Counted from the first letter of the stretch, positions 18,601 through 27,559 are shown. The stretch is 64,000 bases of DNA from Beggiatoa leptomitoformis (GCF_001305575.3 NZ_CP012373.2:3792261-3856260); one strand, 5' to 3'. Notes: generated by a model from the sequence alone, not told the origin. Numbers and translations are program-made.

Positions 18601-21424
18601 TATTACCATATTTTATAGAGAGTTGTACTAGTTTTAATGAAATAAGCACAAATAAATCAGGTTTTATGTAATAGCTTGCAAAACTGACACTAGACAAAAT
18701 TCGCATGATAGCGAGATGTCTTGGGTCAGTCATCTGAAAATGATGTGTAAACGTTTCTACTGCACGTCCACGTAATAGCCAACGGGTATGCCATAAGCTG
18801 GCTTTAATATGCCAAGCCTTTGGTTTTACAGGAAAATGTACATCTAGTAATTGCAAAATAGTCAGTGCAGTTTCTACTGCTTGATATGGTTGGTTTTTAG
18901 CGATATAGGCTTGAATCATCACATGATAAATTTTAACTTTATCTAGTAATGTGGTTACTTGTTTTAATACTTGTTCGGTAAGTATCTGTAGTTGAACAAA
19001 ATCAGTATTTAAATAAGCTGATTCAGCCGCTTGTTCGCTCAAGCGCAAGGTCAGGCTGTAGTGTGTTTGCCAACACTGTTCGCCTAATAGTGTGAGTCCT
19101 GTTTGAAAATAAGAAAGCGCGGGTAAATAAGCGGCAGAAGCTTTAGCTTTTTCGCCCGCTAAACAGTTCAACTCGGCTAATTGTATTTGTTCGGCAGGTT
19201 CGGTAATAAGGGTTTTTCCTGCATTCCATTGATTAACAATATCAAATAATTTATCGTCTTGTTCTTTGGGTGTCGTATTGGCAAAGAGTAAACGCCCTAT
19301 GCGTAAATGAATAGCCATACCGTCGGCTGAGGGAATGAGTGAATAGGCGGCTTGTTGAACTTTATCATGTTGAAATTTAAAGTGTGTATTGCTTGCAATA
19401 AGATTATTAGCCGTTACATCGCTAATGTCTTGCACTAATTTATAGTTTGTGTCTAATGGAATAATTAATCCTTCACAAATCGCAACCCATAATTGTTTTA
19501 AGGTTGAAAAAGCAGAAAGGTCATTTATTAGCGATAAGGTATATAAATCAAATTGATTGCCAATACATGCAGCGAGTTGTAAAACTAATTGAGTGAGTAG
19601 TGGAAATTTTGAAATTTTACTTGCCATTAAAATCAGGACATTATCAGTTAAATTTTTTGCCTGAATTTGTGATAAATTCCACTCCCAATAACGTTGTTTT
19701 GTATTAAAACTGATTAATTTCTCATCATGTAATGTTTTTAAAAAAGCCGTTGTAAAAAACGCATTACCTTGCGTTTTTTGATAAACCAGCTCGGTTAATG
19801 GATGCGTATCCTGCATATCGCATAATAGGGCATCTACAATAAAATCATTAATATCTACATAAGTTAAATTAGCTAAAGAAAGATGTGTAATTGTTGTTTG
19901 TTTAATATCCGTCAGCATCATTATGAATGGATGTGTTTTATTTACCTCATTTTCACGATAAGCCCCAATTATTAAAGAATAATAACGAGTGTTATCATTC
20001 ATCATAGTTTTTAATAATTGTAACGAGGCAGAATCTGCCCATTGTAAGTCATCAATGAATAACACTAGCGGATGATTTGCTTGACTAATAATGCGGAAAA
20101 ACTCTTGAAAAACCAGATTAAATCGATATTGTGCTTCTTGCGCCCCAACTGCCGAAACAGCAGGTTGCGACCCAATGACTAATTCTAAGCGGGGAATAAT
20201 TTCAATTAAAACTTGTCCATTATTTTTAACAGCGGTTAAAATTTGTTGTTTCCAATAGGCTAATTTTTCACTATTTTCTGTCAGTAAATAATTACAAAAT
20301 TCATTAAATGCCTGTGTTAGTGCAAAATAGGGAATATTACGCTGATATTGGTCATATTTTCCGCTAATGAAGTAACCTTGTTTTTCAGTCAGTGGTTTAT
20401 AAACTTCATTAATTAGAAACGACTTACCCACACCTGAGAAACCACTGACCAGCAATAACTCGGTTTTTCCCTCACAAACATGTGCAAAAGTGTTCTGTAG
20501 TTGCGTGATTTCTTTATTCCGACCGTATAACTTTTGTGGAATGTGAAATTTATCAGTTATATCTTGTTGTCCAATAATAAATTTTTTAATCGTTTTATTT
20601 TCTTGCCAGTCTTGCACACAGCGGGCTAAATCCTGTTGTAATCCCCATGCGTTTTGATAGCGATTCTCTGCCATTTTTTCCATTAGTTTTAGGATAATAT
20701 CGGATAATACTTCAGGAATATTGGTATTCAGTTGATGCGGTGGAATGGGTGTTTTAGCCAGATGACAATAGACCAATGCTAAGGGGTCTTCTTCGGTAAA
20801 TGGTAATTGTCTTGTGAATAGTTCGTATAGCGTCGCTCCAAAGGCGTAAAAATCTGTCCGATAATCAATAATACGATTCATACGTCCTGTTTGTTCAGGC
20901 GAGATATAGGCCAGTGTACCTTCTAATTGGTAAGGATTTTTTAGGATGGGGGTTTCACGGGGTAATTGGCTGGAAATCCCAAAATCGATGAGCTTTAGTT
21001 GCTGTGTCTGTGGATTAAAAACAATATTGCTGGGATTTATGTCTTTATGAATAACATTTGCGCTATGAATTTCTGCCAAAGTACCTGCTATACGAACTGC
21101 GATTTTAAGCAGTGTTTCTATGCTAAATGTTTGTTGTGTTAGAAGGATTTTTAGCGATTCTCCGCCAAAATCTTCTAATTCTATAACTAAAGAATGTTGA
21201 TACTTTGCTAGATGATAAGCTTTAATAACACCTTCGCTTTTTAAAAAATTAGTTATTTCATATTCTTGGCGATAGCGAGTTAGTTCATCGGGTGATGGAT
21301 ATTCTTCTTTTAAGACTTTTAGAATAATTGCCTGTTGGTCAACAAGACGCGTGCCACGATAAACTAAGGACGTTGCACTTTCATATAAAAGCGATAAGTT
21401 TTGATAAGTGGTCAACAAATTCAT
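15695..21424 (-). CDS. Giant Ser/Thr kinase - AAA ATPase - GAF - PAS - histidine kinase
   Basis: A 1909-residue cytoplasmic signalling protein of the trifunctional kind common in cyanobacteria and Beggiatoa. Residues 1-270 are a Hanks kinase (ATP Lys near K36, catalytic HKD at 126-128, DFG at 147-149). A STAND/AAA-type ATPase follows (Walker A GFSGVGKS at about 325-333, Walker B LVLFIDDLQWAD). Then come a long helical TPR-like region (about 740-1290), a GAF domain (about 1330-1490), PAS (about 1505-1630), a coiled-coil linker and a HisKA/HATPase pair with phospho-acceptor H1678 in GVAHEINTP and the ATP-lid DNGNGIP and GKSGLGLHIVYNL. No response regulator is adjacent. The input signal is unknown. 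The gene is monocistronic and follows a perfect terminator. Confidence 0.9.
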   Translation of the reverse strand: MNLLTTYQNLSLLYESATSLVYRGTRLVDQQAIILKVLKEEYPSPDELTRYRQEYEITNFLKSEGVIKAYHLAKYQHSLVIELEDFGGESLKILLTQQTFSIETLLKIAVRIAGTLAEIHSANVIHKDINPSNIVFNPQTQQLKLIDFGISSQLPRETPILKNPYQLEGTLAYISPEQTGRMNRIIDYRTDFYAFGATLYELFTRQLPFTEEDPLALVYCHLAKTPIPPHQLNTNIPEVLSDIILKLMEKMAENRYQNAWGLQQDLARCVQDWQENKTIKKFIIGQQDITDKFHIPQKLYGRNKEITQLQNTFAHVCEGKTELLLVSGFSGVGKSFLINEVYKPLTEKQGYFISGKYDQYQRNIPYFALTQAFNEFCNYLLTENSEKLAYWKQQILTAVKNNGQVLIEIIPRLELVIGSQPAVSAVGAQEAQYRFNLVFQEFFRIISQANHPLVLFIDDLQWADSASLQLLKTMMNDNTRYYSLIIGAYRENEVNKTHPFIMMLTDIKQTTITHLSLANLTYVDINDFIVDALLCDMQDTHPLTELVYQKTQGNAFFTTAFLKTLHDEKLISFNTKQRYWEWNLSQIQAKNLTDNVLILMASKISKFPLLTQLVLQLAACIGNQFDLYTLSLINDLSAFSTLKQLWVAICEGLIIPLDTNYKLVQDISDVTANNLIASNTHFKFQHDKVQQAAYSLIPSADGMAIHLRIGRLLFANTTPKEQDDKLFDIVNQWNAGKTLITEPAEQIQLAELNCLAGEKAKASAAYLPALSYFQTGLTLLGEQCWQTHYSLTLRLSEQAAESAYLNTDFVQLQILTEQVLKQVTTLLDKVKIYHVMIQAYIAKNQPYQAVETALTILQLLDVHFPVKPKAWHIKASLWHTRWLLRGRAVETFTHHFQMTDPRHLAIMRILSSVSFASYYIKPDLFVLISLKLVQLSIKYGNTASSAIAYASCGLVLCYVTGEIELGYQFGKLALKILDQFPQNEFKAKTLFMFNNFIRFWKEHIKETLVPFQETYHLGLELGDLESGALSVFLYVCHAYCSGGRELNHLEKESAEYAKIIQQLKQDITLHRHAIYHQAILNLLGRTADPCLLSGDSFDEATALPLHQLNNNKTILFRFYSTKLMLCYWFENYTEALHCATLTTQYLEAGKALFIVPIFIFYDSLTQLQYFANSSPINKQVILRNIRLNQKKLKHWATHAPMNYLHKWWLVEAERWRVLGHDKECRAAYEQAISLAQTHEYWHEEALAHELAGKFYLARENIQLARFYLHGAHYGWMRWGALAKVRHLENRYPQFLSAKQHNTSNNILFTNITSNSEVSNTNSQKLDLLSVLKASQAMATEIVLPHLLTHLMKIVLENAGAQRGVLILDKQGQWFIEAEGKINPLKINVLQSTPLVLNHNTELPISIIHYVLRTQETVDLQNAAYEGQFTTDTYVTAHKAKSILCLPLINKGKLGGLLYLENQLTAGVFTLERSQVLSLLTAQLLISIDNARLYQSLRESEERFRVIAETTPIAFLLTRPVDGFILYANPQASLTFGIPNEDFVHSYTTMLYSNPSERTHILSQFSQMGSVRDYEVRMKRGDGQLIWVSLFVAPILFEQQQVLLSTYYDITDRKRMEQERLLLVQEREAKNTALRLNKEIQAQKEELSSTLARLQATQCQLIEAEKMAALGNLVAGVAHEINTPVGISITAASQLELNTEELQQQCEQNKLKRADLNNYLDNTVQISQLLLVNLHRTAELVNRFKQIAVEQSSEQQHTFYLKAHLNNILTSLQPYFHHTAHQVHIHCDDKLRIVSYSGILTQVFTHLITNSLTHGFHDITEGTIDITAQLDATHLTILYKDNGNGIPMVVQTHLFEPFVTTDRQHGKSGLGLHIVYNLVVHHLKGQIRYLHTTEQGTQFSLVIPCLADNF

Positions 21425-21738
21425 GATAGCGGTGTCAACCTACAAGTAATACAACATTAAATTTCAGGACTTATGCCGTTATCAATTTACAAAGGTTATG
21501 CTAATAACAAGACATAATGAGTGTGTGCGTACATAAATAGGATTAAGCAGATGCGTGTTTGACTTTGCTATTTTACACACCATGCTAATGGGAATAAATT
21601 TTGTTGGTCTCTCTTATATCAAATACAGATTAAAGAGGATGGAGATATAATACTGATAATCAACAAAAAAGCCGTTATCTTTTTAAAGATAACGGCTCTT
21701 TTTTAAATTTTTATAAGGCTAATAACAAATGTTATTGC
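21425..21738. other. Intergenic region between the giant kinase gene and the csp array
   Basis: About 314 bases. It holds the csp-array terminator (21664-21706) and, between that and 21424, the presumed kinase promoter, which I could not define. No gene is seen. Confidence 0.4.
21664..21706 (-). terminator. Terminator of the cold-shock gene array
   Basis: AGCCGTTATCT (21670-21680) pairs perfectly with AGATAACGGCT (21687-21697) around a TTTTAA loop. A-rich sequence lies on the left and a T run on the right, so it could stop transcription in both directions. On the minus strand it separates the csp array from the giant kinase gene. Confidence 0.85.
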
Positions 21739-21942
21739 TTATAAAGGGATACAAACGGAGGTTTGCAAGCCTTTAGGGCCCATTTGGGCTTCAAATTGAA
21801 CGGCTTGACCTTCTTTTAAAGTCTTGAAACCGCTAGATTGAATGGTAGAGAAATGGACGAATACGTCCTTGCCACCATCATCTGCTGCTAAAAAACCAAA
21901 ACCTTTAGACTCATTAAACCACTTAACTGTACCTGTTTGCAT
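21739..21942 (-). CDS. Cold-shock protein (array copy 1, distal end)
   Basis: A 67-residue single cold-shock domain that binds single-stranded RNA/DNA and acts as an RNA chaperone. RNP1 is KGFGFL and RNP2 is VFVHF. It is the last of the array and the most diverged of the five 228-bp units: AADDGG replaces APDDGG and the last codons differ silently. The ribosome site is the shared CTGAGGATTTTTTC element before the ATG. The bidirectional terminator follows about 30 bases downstream. Confidence 0.93.
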   Translation of the reverse strand: MQTGTVKWFNESKGFGFLAADDGGKDVFVHFSTIQSSGFKTLKEGQAVQFEAQMGPKGLQTSVCIPL

Positions 21943-21966
21943 GAAAAAATCCTCAGTGCTGAATAA

Positions 21967-22170
21967 TTAAAGAGGAATGCAAACAGATGTTTGCAAGCCT
22001 TTAGGACCCATTTGGGCTTCGAATTGAACGGCTTGACCTTCTTTTAAAGTCTTGAAACCACCAGATTGGATTGTAGAAAAATGTACGAATACATCTTTAC
22101 CACCGTCATCAGGCGCGAGAAAACCAAAACCTTTAGACTCATTAAACCACTTAACTGTACCTGTTTGCAT
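21967..22170 (-). CDS. Cold-shock protein (array copy 2)
   Basis: A 67-residue cold-shock domain protein with a sequence identical to copies 3 and 4 at protein level (APDDGG, KGFGFL, VFVHF). It ends 24 bases upstream of copy 1, with the spacer reading TTATTCAGCACTGAGGA then T-rich to the ATG. Such a short spacer without a terminator indicates cotranscription. Confidence 0.93.
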   Translation of the reverse strand: MQTGTVKWFNESKGFGFLAPDDGGKDVFVHFSTIQSGGFKTLKEGQAVQFEAQMGPKGLQTSVCIPL

Positions 22171-22194
22171 GAAAAAATCCTCAGTGCTGAATAA

Positions 22195-22398
22195 TTAAAG
22201 AGGAATGCAAACAGATGTTTGCAAGCCTTTAGGGCCCATTTGGGCTTCGAATTGAACGGCTTGACCTTCTTTTAAAGTCTTGAAACCGCCAGATTGGATT
22301 GTAGAAAAATGTACGAATACATCTTTACCACCGTCATCAGGCGCGAGAAAACCAAAACCTTTAGACTCATTAAACCACTTAACTGTACCTGTTTGCAT
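22195..22398 (-). CDS. Cold-shock protein (array copy 3)
   Basis: A 67-residue cold-shock domain protein identical in sequence to copies 2 and 4. Its DNA differs from copy 2 at only two positions that I can find, both silent. It has the same 24-base spacer with GAGG ribosome site. It sits in the centre of the array and is the most homogeneous unit. Confidence 0.93.
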   Translation of the reverse strand: MQTGTVKWFNESKGFGFLAPDDGGKDVFVHFSTIQSGGFKTLKEGQAVQFEAQMGPKGLQTSVCIPL

Positions 22399-22422
22399 GA
22401 AAAAATCCTCAGTGCTGAATAA

Positions 22423-22626
22423 TTAAAGAGGAATGCAAACAGATGTTTGCAAGCCTTTAGGACCCATTTGGGCTTCAAATTGAACGGCTTGACCTTCTTT
22501 TAAAGTCTTGAAACCGCCAGATTGGATTGTAGAAAAATGGACGAATACATCTTTACCACCGTCATCAGGCGCGAGAAAACCAAAACCTTTAGACTCGTTA
22601 AACCACTTAACTGTACCTGTTTGCAT
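22423..22626 (-). CDS. Cold-shock protein (array copy 4)
   Basis: A 67-residue cold-shock domain protein, identical in protein sequence to copies 2 and 3, with four silent base differences from copy 3. RNP1 and RNP2 are intact. Same spacer and ribosome site. Confidence 0.93.
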   Translation of the reverse strand: MQTGTVKWFNESKGFGFLAPDDGGKDVFVHFSTIQSGGFKTLKEGQAVQFEAQMGPKGLQTSVCIPL

Positions 22627-22650
22627 GAAAAAATCCTCAGTGCTGAATAA

Positions 22651-22854
22651 TTAAAGAGGAATGCAAACAGATGTTTGCAAGCCTTTAGGGCCCATTTGGG
22701 CTTCAAATTGAACGGCTTGACCTTCTTTTAAAGTCTTAAAACCGCCGGATTGGATTGTAGAGAAATGGACAAACACATCTTTGCTGCCGTCATCAGGCGC
22801 AAGGAAACCAAAACCCTTTGATTCGTTAAACCACTTTACAGTGCCTGTTTGCAT
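22651..22854 (-). CDS. Cold-shock protein (array copy 5)
   Basis: A 67-residue cold-shock domain protein differing from copies 2-4 by one residue (DDGS instead of DDGG). Its 5' part carries more silent changes, marking the upstream edge of the homogenised array. The spacer before its start (TTAAGTGACTGAGAAGCGAGGC then TATTCC) differs from the spacers inside the array. Confidence 0.93.
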   Translation of the reverse strand: MQTGTVKWFNESKGFGFLAPDDGSKDVFVHFSTIQSGGFKTLKEGQAVQFEAQMGPKGLQTSVCIPL

Positions 22855-22880
22855 GGAATATAGCCTCGCTTCTCAGTCAC

Positions 22881-23084
22881 TTAAAGTGGAATGCAAACGG
22901 ATGTCTGCAAGCCTTTAGGACCCGCTTTGGTTTCAAATTGAACATCTTGCCCTTCACGTAGGGTTTTGAAACCATCTTTTTGAATAGTAGAGAAGTGGAT
23001 AAACACATCCTTACCGCCATCATTCGGGGCAAGGAAACCAAAACCCTTAGATTCGTTAAACCACTTTACAGTGCCTGTTTGCAT
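22881..23084 (-). CDS. Cold-shock protein (copy 6, diverged)
   Basis: A 67-residue cold-shock domain protein with about ten substitutions relative to copies 2-4 (for example [32 protein letters not shown]). It heads the six-gene run, and its start is preceded by a TTTGAGG ribosome site and 239 bases without a gene. That stretch probably holds the array promoter and, as in other csp genes, may act as a structured leader. Confidence 0.92.
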   Translation of the reverse strand: MQTGTVKWFNESKGFGFLAPNDGGKDVFIHFSTIQKDGFKTLREGQDVQFETKAGPKGLQTSVCIPL

Positions 23085-23323
23085 GAAAAAAAAACCTCAA
23101 ATTTACTTGTTTAATACTTACTACCACTATTTTGGATAATGGTATTACTTCAGTTGAGACAGCACTGATTAGAAACAGCGTTATTGTATGTTTTATTAAT
23201 CGTCTCTTCTCAACTTTAATGAATGATGTGACACAAAAAATTAGCCACATCTGTTAATAATCACTTGTATAGCGTTTGTTCTAAACAAGTTATTTTCTGT
23301 TGTTATTATGAAAACTGTTATGT

Positions 23324-23530
23324 TTACGAGTATGGCACACAAACAGTAGCTTGCGGTCCTTTTGGACCTAGTTGTGACTCAAACTCAACTTTTTGCCCTT
23401 CATTGAGGGATTGAAAGCCTTCTTCTCTAATAGACGAGTAGTGTATAAGCACATCCCGACTGCCATCCTCTGGTGCTATAAAGCCATATCCTCTGGTCTT
23501 GTCAAACCATTTAATGGTTCCCGTCTGCAT
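23324..23530 (-). CDS. Cold-shock protein (copy 7, most diverged)
   Basis: A 68-residue cold-shock domain protein with changed RNA-binding motifs: RGYGFI for RNP1 and VLIHY for RNP2, both still aromatic. An ACAGGAGTTAGGT ribosome site precedes the ATG. It is separated from copy 6 by 239 bases, so it probably has its own promoter and a different expression pattern. A GC-rich hairpin (CCGCA/TGCGG) lies in its upstream region around 23630-23647. Confidence 0.9.
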   Translation of the reverse strand: MQTGTIKWFDKTRGYGFIAPEDGSRDVLIHYSSIREEGFQSLNEGQKVEFESQLGPKGPQATVCVPYS

Positions 23531-24636
23531 ACCTAACTCCTGTCATTGTACTGTATAAAAACGCCAGGTTTATCACGGTAACGCTCACGACTTACTCCAA
23601 GCAACTGCTCGGGTCTCGTACATCAACACCCGCATAACCTGCGGTATCTCTATTGAGATTGTTTTTCGTTTGATATACACAGATTGACTGTTCAGACTAC
23701 ATCAGATTATTTCTAATACTACACTAATTAATTTGATACTGTTGCGCATTATCTCATTTTTTCTGAAAGAAAAAACATCTTAATTATTTTTATTTTGCGC
23801 CACATTAAGAAAAATCAAATTTATTAGTTAAAAACCACTTTATTCAATTTTGGTTAAAAATGCCAGCTATCGAACAAAAAACAAACTCAATCAGTATGAT
23901 ATATAATTTTATTAAACATCACGGCTAGTAAGATAATATATTTTGTTGATATCAGCAAGCCCTTATTTATACTGCAATGCAACAGCTATTTTTTTAAAAT
24001 TGATTATATATGTAAAAACTTAAAGTTTACCCACTATGAACAATATCTTCTCTATACTGATGATAGTACAAAATTGGATATTTTTCGAGGCATTCACGAG
24101 AATATATGGGATTTCTGCTATTAGAATTTTGTATAGATTTTTTGTATTTGACGAGGGTATAGTTGAAAATTTTATGATAAACGCGGAGCGATAAGGAACA
24201 CAAATGATAAACCTGAGATAACAAGAAGTTGTAATCAGCAAAAGAGATAGATATACGGTTTGTTTGGAATTGAATCAAACTAAGGTGGCTTTTTTTCGTG
24301 GGTAAAAAAAACTGCGGGAGATACTGACGAAAAGGGAGAGTATTACGACTAAACAAATAAATTTTCTCAAATAAAAGAATAAAACAACGTGAAACAATAT
24401 CCTGTTGCTCATAAGTCTTTGGTGTGACCCTGCAACAAATAACAGATGGAGAGGATACAACTGTATGTAACAACACTGCTGACAGCTACACTTAAACGAA
24501 TGAACAATATGCTTAAGAATGGTAAACCAAATCTACAAGAATGTATAGCATTATTCTGGATTTTTTGTAAGGATATAACAAGCACTCTCCACCTACGCGA
24601 GAATGCTTGTTATAAATCTAGTGCTGATATATTGAT
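23531..24636. other. 1.1-kb gene-poor region between csp copy 7 and pntB
   Basis: The first 150 bases are the leader/promoter region of csp copy 7, with a CCGCA/TGCGG hairpin near 23630-23647. The rest is AT-rich. Open frames on either strand here (longest 149 codons, minus strand, 24027-24476) have no domain, ribosome site or sensible composition, so I do not call them. An imperfect 15-bp inverted repeat lies at the pntB side (24575-24613). Confidence 0.5.
24575..24613 (-). terminator. Possible hairpin terminator downstream of pntB
   Basis: ATAACAAGCACTCTC pairs with GAGAATGCTTGTTAT with one mismatch and a 9-base loop. On the minus strand it starts about 24 bases after the pntB stop. There is no T run after it in that direction, so it may be an mRNA-stabilising structure rather than an intrinsic terminator. 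Confidence 0.45.
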
Positions 24637-26139
24637 TTAAATGGCTTTAATACCTTGAATTAGTCCAGATGCCATTGCTTGACCATCGCCGTAAAGCATC
24701 CGTGTGTTATCCGCATAAAACAGGTGGTTTTCTACACCAGAGAATCCCGTTCCCTGTCCACGCTTGATAACAATCACATTTCTGGCTTTGTCTGCATTTA
24801 GAATGGGCATTCCATAGATGGGGCTTTCAGGATTTGTTCGTGCAGTTGGATTAACAACATCATTTGCACCAATCACTAATGCTACATCGGTCCGCTCAAA
24901 CTCTTCATTAATTTCTTCTAAATCAAAAATCATATCGTATGGTACGCCCGCTTCGGCAAGTAGCACATTCATGTGTCCGGGCATTCGTCCTGCAACGGGG
25001 TGAATTGCAAATTTAACCCGCACACCACGCTCATCTAAGAGTTTTGCTAACTCCCAAATTTTATGTTGCGCTTGGGCAACGGCTAGTCCATAACCAGGAA
25101 TAATAACCACTTGCTCTGCATACGCCATCATGACGGCGGCATCGCTTGCTTCTATCGGTTTTAAACTCCCTGTTACTGATTCTTCAGCTCCGCTTGTAGT
25201 ACCCGTATCACCAAAAGATTTAAATAACACATTGGTTAAAGAACGATTCATGGCTTTTGCCATTAACTGTGTGAGTAATGTACCTGACGCGCCCACGACA
25301 GTACCAGCGATAATCATCGCGGCGTTCCCAATTACAAAACCTTCAAAACCAACGGCTAAACCTGTTAATGCGTTAAATAATGAAATCACAACGGGCATAT
25401 CTGCGCCACCAATGGGTAAGGTCATTAATACACCGAACACAATGGCTAACACAAAGAAAATAATGACTAAATAAGGATTAGGAATCACTAAATTAACCAA
25501 TCCTAATAACACCAAAACAACAAACAACACCAGATTAATCAATTGCTGATTTGGATAGCGCAAGGTTTTCTTCATCCAACCCTGCAACTTGGCAAACGCA
25601 ATAAACGAACCAGAGAAAGCCACGCTTCCAATTAATGCACCCACAATGGCCAAAATTTGTACGATTAAATCTACCGAAATCGTTCCCTGACTAATTTTAC
25701 TCAGCTCGACTGCTGCAATCGCCGCCGCTGCACCGCCACCCATGCCATTATATAACGCAATCATTTGTGGCATATCTGTCATTGCAACCCGTTTTGCAGT
25801 AACCCACGCAAGGGTTGAACCAATGGCAATAGCCAAAATAATCAACACAAAATTATGCATATTGGGAGTTAAGAAAGTGACTAATGTCGCAATCACCATC
25901 CCAACACCAGCCCAGACAATCCCCCCACGGGCTGTAACGGGGGAACTCATTTTACGCAAGCCCAAAATAAACAATAATGCAGCGGCAAAATAAACCGCTT
26001 CAATAACAGGCATTGCCCAACCACTTTGTGGCGCAGACACGCCTGTCGTGTTGCCTTGTCCGATTAACTGCTCTAAATGTGCTAAACCCTCTTTTTGTTC
26101 TTGTAGGGTTTTTTGAATATCGGTTAGTTGTGCAGTCAC
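24637..26139 (-). CDS. pntB: NAD(P) transhydrogenase subunit beta
   Basis: Domain II/III subunit of the proton-translocating transhydrogenase, which uses the proton gradient to make NADPH from NADH. Residues about 45-270 are membrane helices. The C-terminal NADP-binding domain contains VIIPGYGLAVAQAQHKIWEL, the HPVAGRMPGHMNVLLAEA loop and KRGQGTGFSGVENHLFY. At 500 residues it is about 38 longer than E. coli PntB. The extra part is a predicted amphipathic N-terminal helix (MTAQLTDIQKTLQEQKEGL). The start overlaps the pntAB stop as ATGA, implying translational coupling. Confidence 0.95.
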   Translation of the reverse strand: MTAQLTDIQKTLQEQKEGLAHLEQLIGQGNTTGVSAPQSGWAMPVIEAVYFAAALLFILGLRKMSSPVTARGGIVWAGVGMVIATLVTFLTPNMHNFVLIILAIAIGSTLAWVTAKRVAMTDMPQMIALYNGMGGGAAAAIAAVELSKISQGTISVDLIVQILAIVGALIGSVAFSGSFIAFAKLQGWMKKTLRYPNQQLINLVLFVVLVLLGLVNLVIPNPYLVIIFFVLAIVFGVLMTLPIGGADMPVVISLFNALTGLAVGFEGFVIGNAAMIIAGTVVGASGTLLTQLMAKAMNRSLTNVLFKSFGDTGTTSGAEESVTGSLKPIEASDAAVMMAYAEQVVIIPGYGLAVAQAQHKIWELAKLLDERGVRVKFAIHPVAGRMPGHMNVLLAEAGVPYDMIFDLEEINEEFERTDVALVIGANDVVNPTARTNPESPIYGMPILNADKARNVIVIKRGQGTGFSGVENHLFYADNTRMLYGDGQAMASGLIQGIKAI

Positions 26140-26429
26140 TTCGCACCTCCCTTGCTACTCTTGAACATATCCAACATCCGTTCAGTAACCACATACCCGC
26201 CCACAGCATTACCCGCAGCAAGAATGACCCCAACAAATCCAACAAGTTGTTCCACTGTGCTTTCAGCATGACCCAATGCAATCATCGCCCCAACCAACAC
26301 AATACCATGCACAAAGTTAGAACCAGACATCAATGGCGTATGCAAAATCACAGGAACACGAGAAATGACCTCATACCCCGTAAACGCGGCCAACATAAAA
26401 ATATATAAAGCGGTGAATCCCTCAATCAT
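26136..26429 (-). CDS. pntAB: NAD(P) transhydrogenase subunit alpha part 2 (membrane part)
   Basis: A 97-residue membrane protein with three or so helices, equivalent to the C-terminal membrane domain of E. coli PntA but encoded separately, as in Rhodospirillum rubrum. SGSNFVHGIVLVGAMIALGHA and the following helix are family-typical. It overlaps both neighbours by ATGA junctions, so the three genes form one tightly coupled operon. Confidence 0.93.
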   Translation of the reverse strand: MIEGFTALYIFMLAAFTGYEVISRVPVILHTPLMSGSNFVHGIVLVGAMIALGHAESTVEQLVGFVGVILAAGNAVGGYVVTERMLDMFKSSKGGAK

Positions 26430-27559
26430 GACTTTACTCCCTCAACTAAAGCCCGTGTCGGCGCGTGTTTAATTTCTCCCGCATGTGTCAGTGTACAGCC
26501 AGCAATAACTTCATCTTGCCAATTAATCTCTAACTGACCATTCTTTACAAATAGCGATAACAAATTAAACAAATTCTTTGCATACATCTCGCTTGCATGA
26601 GTCGGCATTTGACTGGGGACATTTAACGGTGCGTGAATCGTAACCCCGTTATGTACAATCGTTTTTCCCGGTTGGCATAACTCACAATTTCCGCCTCCTT
26701 CAGCGGCTAAATCCACAACAACCGCGCCCGCTGCCATTCCTTCCACCATCGCTGTTGTAATGATTTTGGGTGAAGGACGACCGGGAATAGCGGCTGTTGT
26801 AATCACCACATTCGCAGCAGCAATATGCTTTGCTAACACATCTTGTTGTTGCTGTTTTTCCTCAGTAGTCAACTCACGGGCATAACCACCAGTTCCCTCA
26901 GCTTTTAACCCCGTATCAACAAACTTTGCGCCCAATGACTGCACCTGCTCTTTTGTTGCAGAACGCACATCATACCCCTCGACAATCGCGCCTAATCGCC
27001 GAGCTGTCGCAATGGCCTGTAAACCCGCAACACCTGCACCAATCACCAACACTTTTGCAGGACGAATTGTACCTGCCGCTGTTGTCAACATAGGAAAGAA
27101 TACATTGGATAAATCAGCCGCTTGCAATACAGCTTTATACCCAGCAACCGCCGCTTGTGAAGACAACGCATCCATAGACTGCGCCCGAGAAATACGCGGG
27201 ACTAACTCCATCGCTAAACTGGTGATTTGCTTATCACGCATTTTTGTGACACGTTCAGGATAACGATGTGGTGACATAAAACCGATGACAATAGTTCCTG
27301 CTTTCATCTGCTCGATTTCAGCTTCTGTGGGCGGACTCACTTTTAAAACAACATCTGCTTGCGCGTACAACTGGATGGCAGTATCAACAATCTGCACATC
27401 TTTATATGCTGCATCAGCAAAATATGCCCGCTGACCCATCTCTTTTTCAATTAAAACAGTCGCCCCTAATTTAATTAAGCGTCCTGCTACGTCTGGCACA
27501 AGTGCTACACGCCGTTCTTCTGGCGCAAGTTCTGTTGGTACTGCCACATTAATGGGCAT
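26426..27559 (-). CDS. pntAA: NAD(P) transhydrogenase subunit alpha part 1 (NAD-binding)
   Basis: A 377-residue soluble domain I of transhydrogenase, related to alanine dehydrogenase. The opening VAVPTELAPEERRVALVPD, the NAD-binding VLVIGAGVAGLQAIATARRLGA and the mobile-loop region around GTGGYARELTTEEK are visible. First gene of pntAA-pntAB-pntB; its ATG follows a GGAGGCGAGTAAAC ribosome site. Confidence 0.95.
   Translation of the reverse strand: MPINVAVPTELAPEERRVALVPDVAGRLIKLGATVLIEKEMGQRAYFADAAYKDVQIVDTAIQLYAQADVVLKVSPPTEAEIEQMKAGTIVIGFMSPHRYPERVTKMRDKQITSLAMELVPRISRAQSMDALSSQAAVAGYKAVLQAADLSNVFFPMLTTAAGTIRPAKVLVIGAGVAGLQAIATARRLGAIVEGYDVRSATKEQVQSLGAKFVDTGLKAEGTGGYARELTTEEKQQQQDVLAKHIAAANVVITTAAIPGRPSPKIITTAMVEGMAAGAVVVDLAAEGGGNCELCQPGKTIVHNGVTIHAPLNVPSQMPTHASEMYAKNLFNLLSLFVKNGQLEINWQDEVIAGCTLTHAGEIKHAPTRALVEGVKS

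Larger units (their letters stand above)
21739..22878 (-). repeat. Tandem array of five 228-bp csp units
   Basis: Five consecutive csp genes start exactly 228 bases apart (21739, 21967, 22195, 22423, 22651). Each unit has a 204-base coding part and a 24-base spacer containing the ribosome site. By eye, units two and three differ at only two positions and units three and four at four. The outermost units are a little more diverged. This is the pattern of recent unequal-crossover amplification or ongoing gene conversion. Confidence 0.95.

Noticed and set aside
22272-22706. Overlapping 68-codon frames inside the csp array (22272-22478 and 22500-22706)
   Set aside because: They are repeats of the csp DNA read in another frame across the spacer, with no domain; they appear only because the units are tandem.
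21739-22878. CRISPR-like array
   Set aside because: The regular period is 228 bases of coding repeats with ribosome sites, not short repeats with unique spacers, and no cas genes are nearby.
24027-24476. 149-codon minus-strand frame
   Set aside because: No ribosome site, no domain, odd Ser/Tyr/Ile-rich composition and overlap with other equally weak frames.
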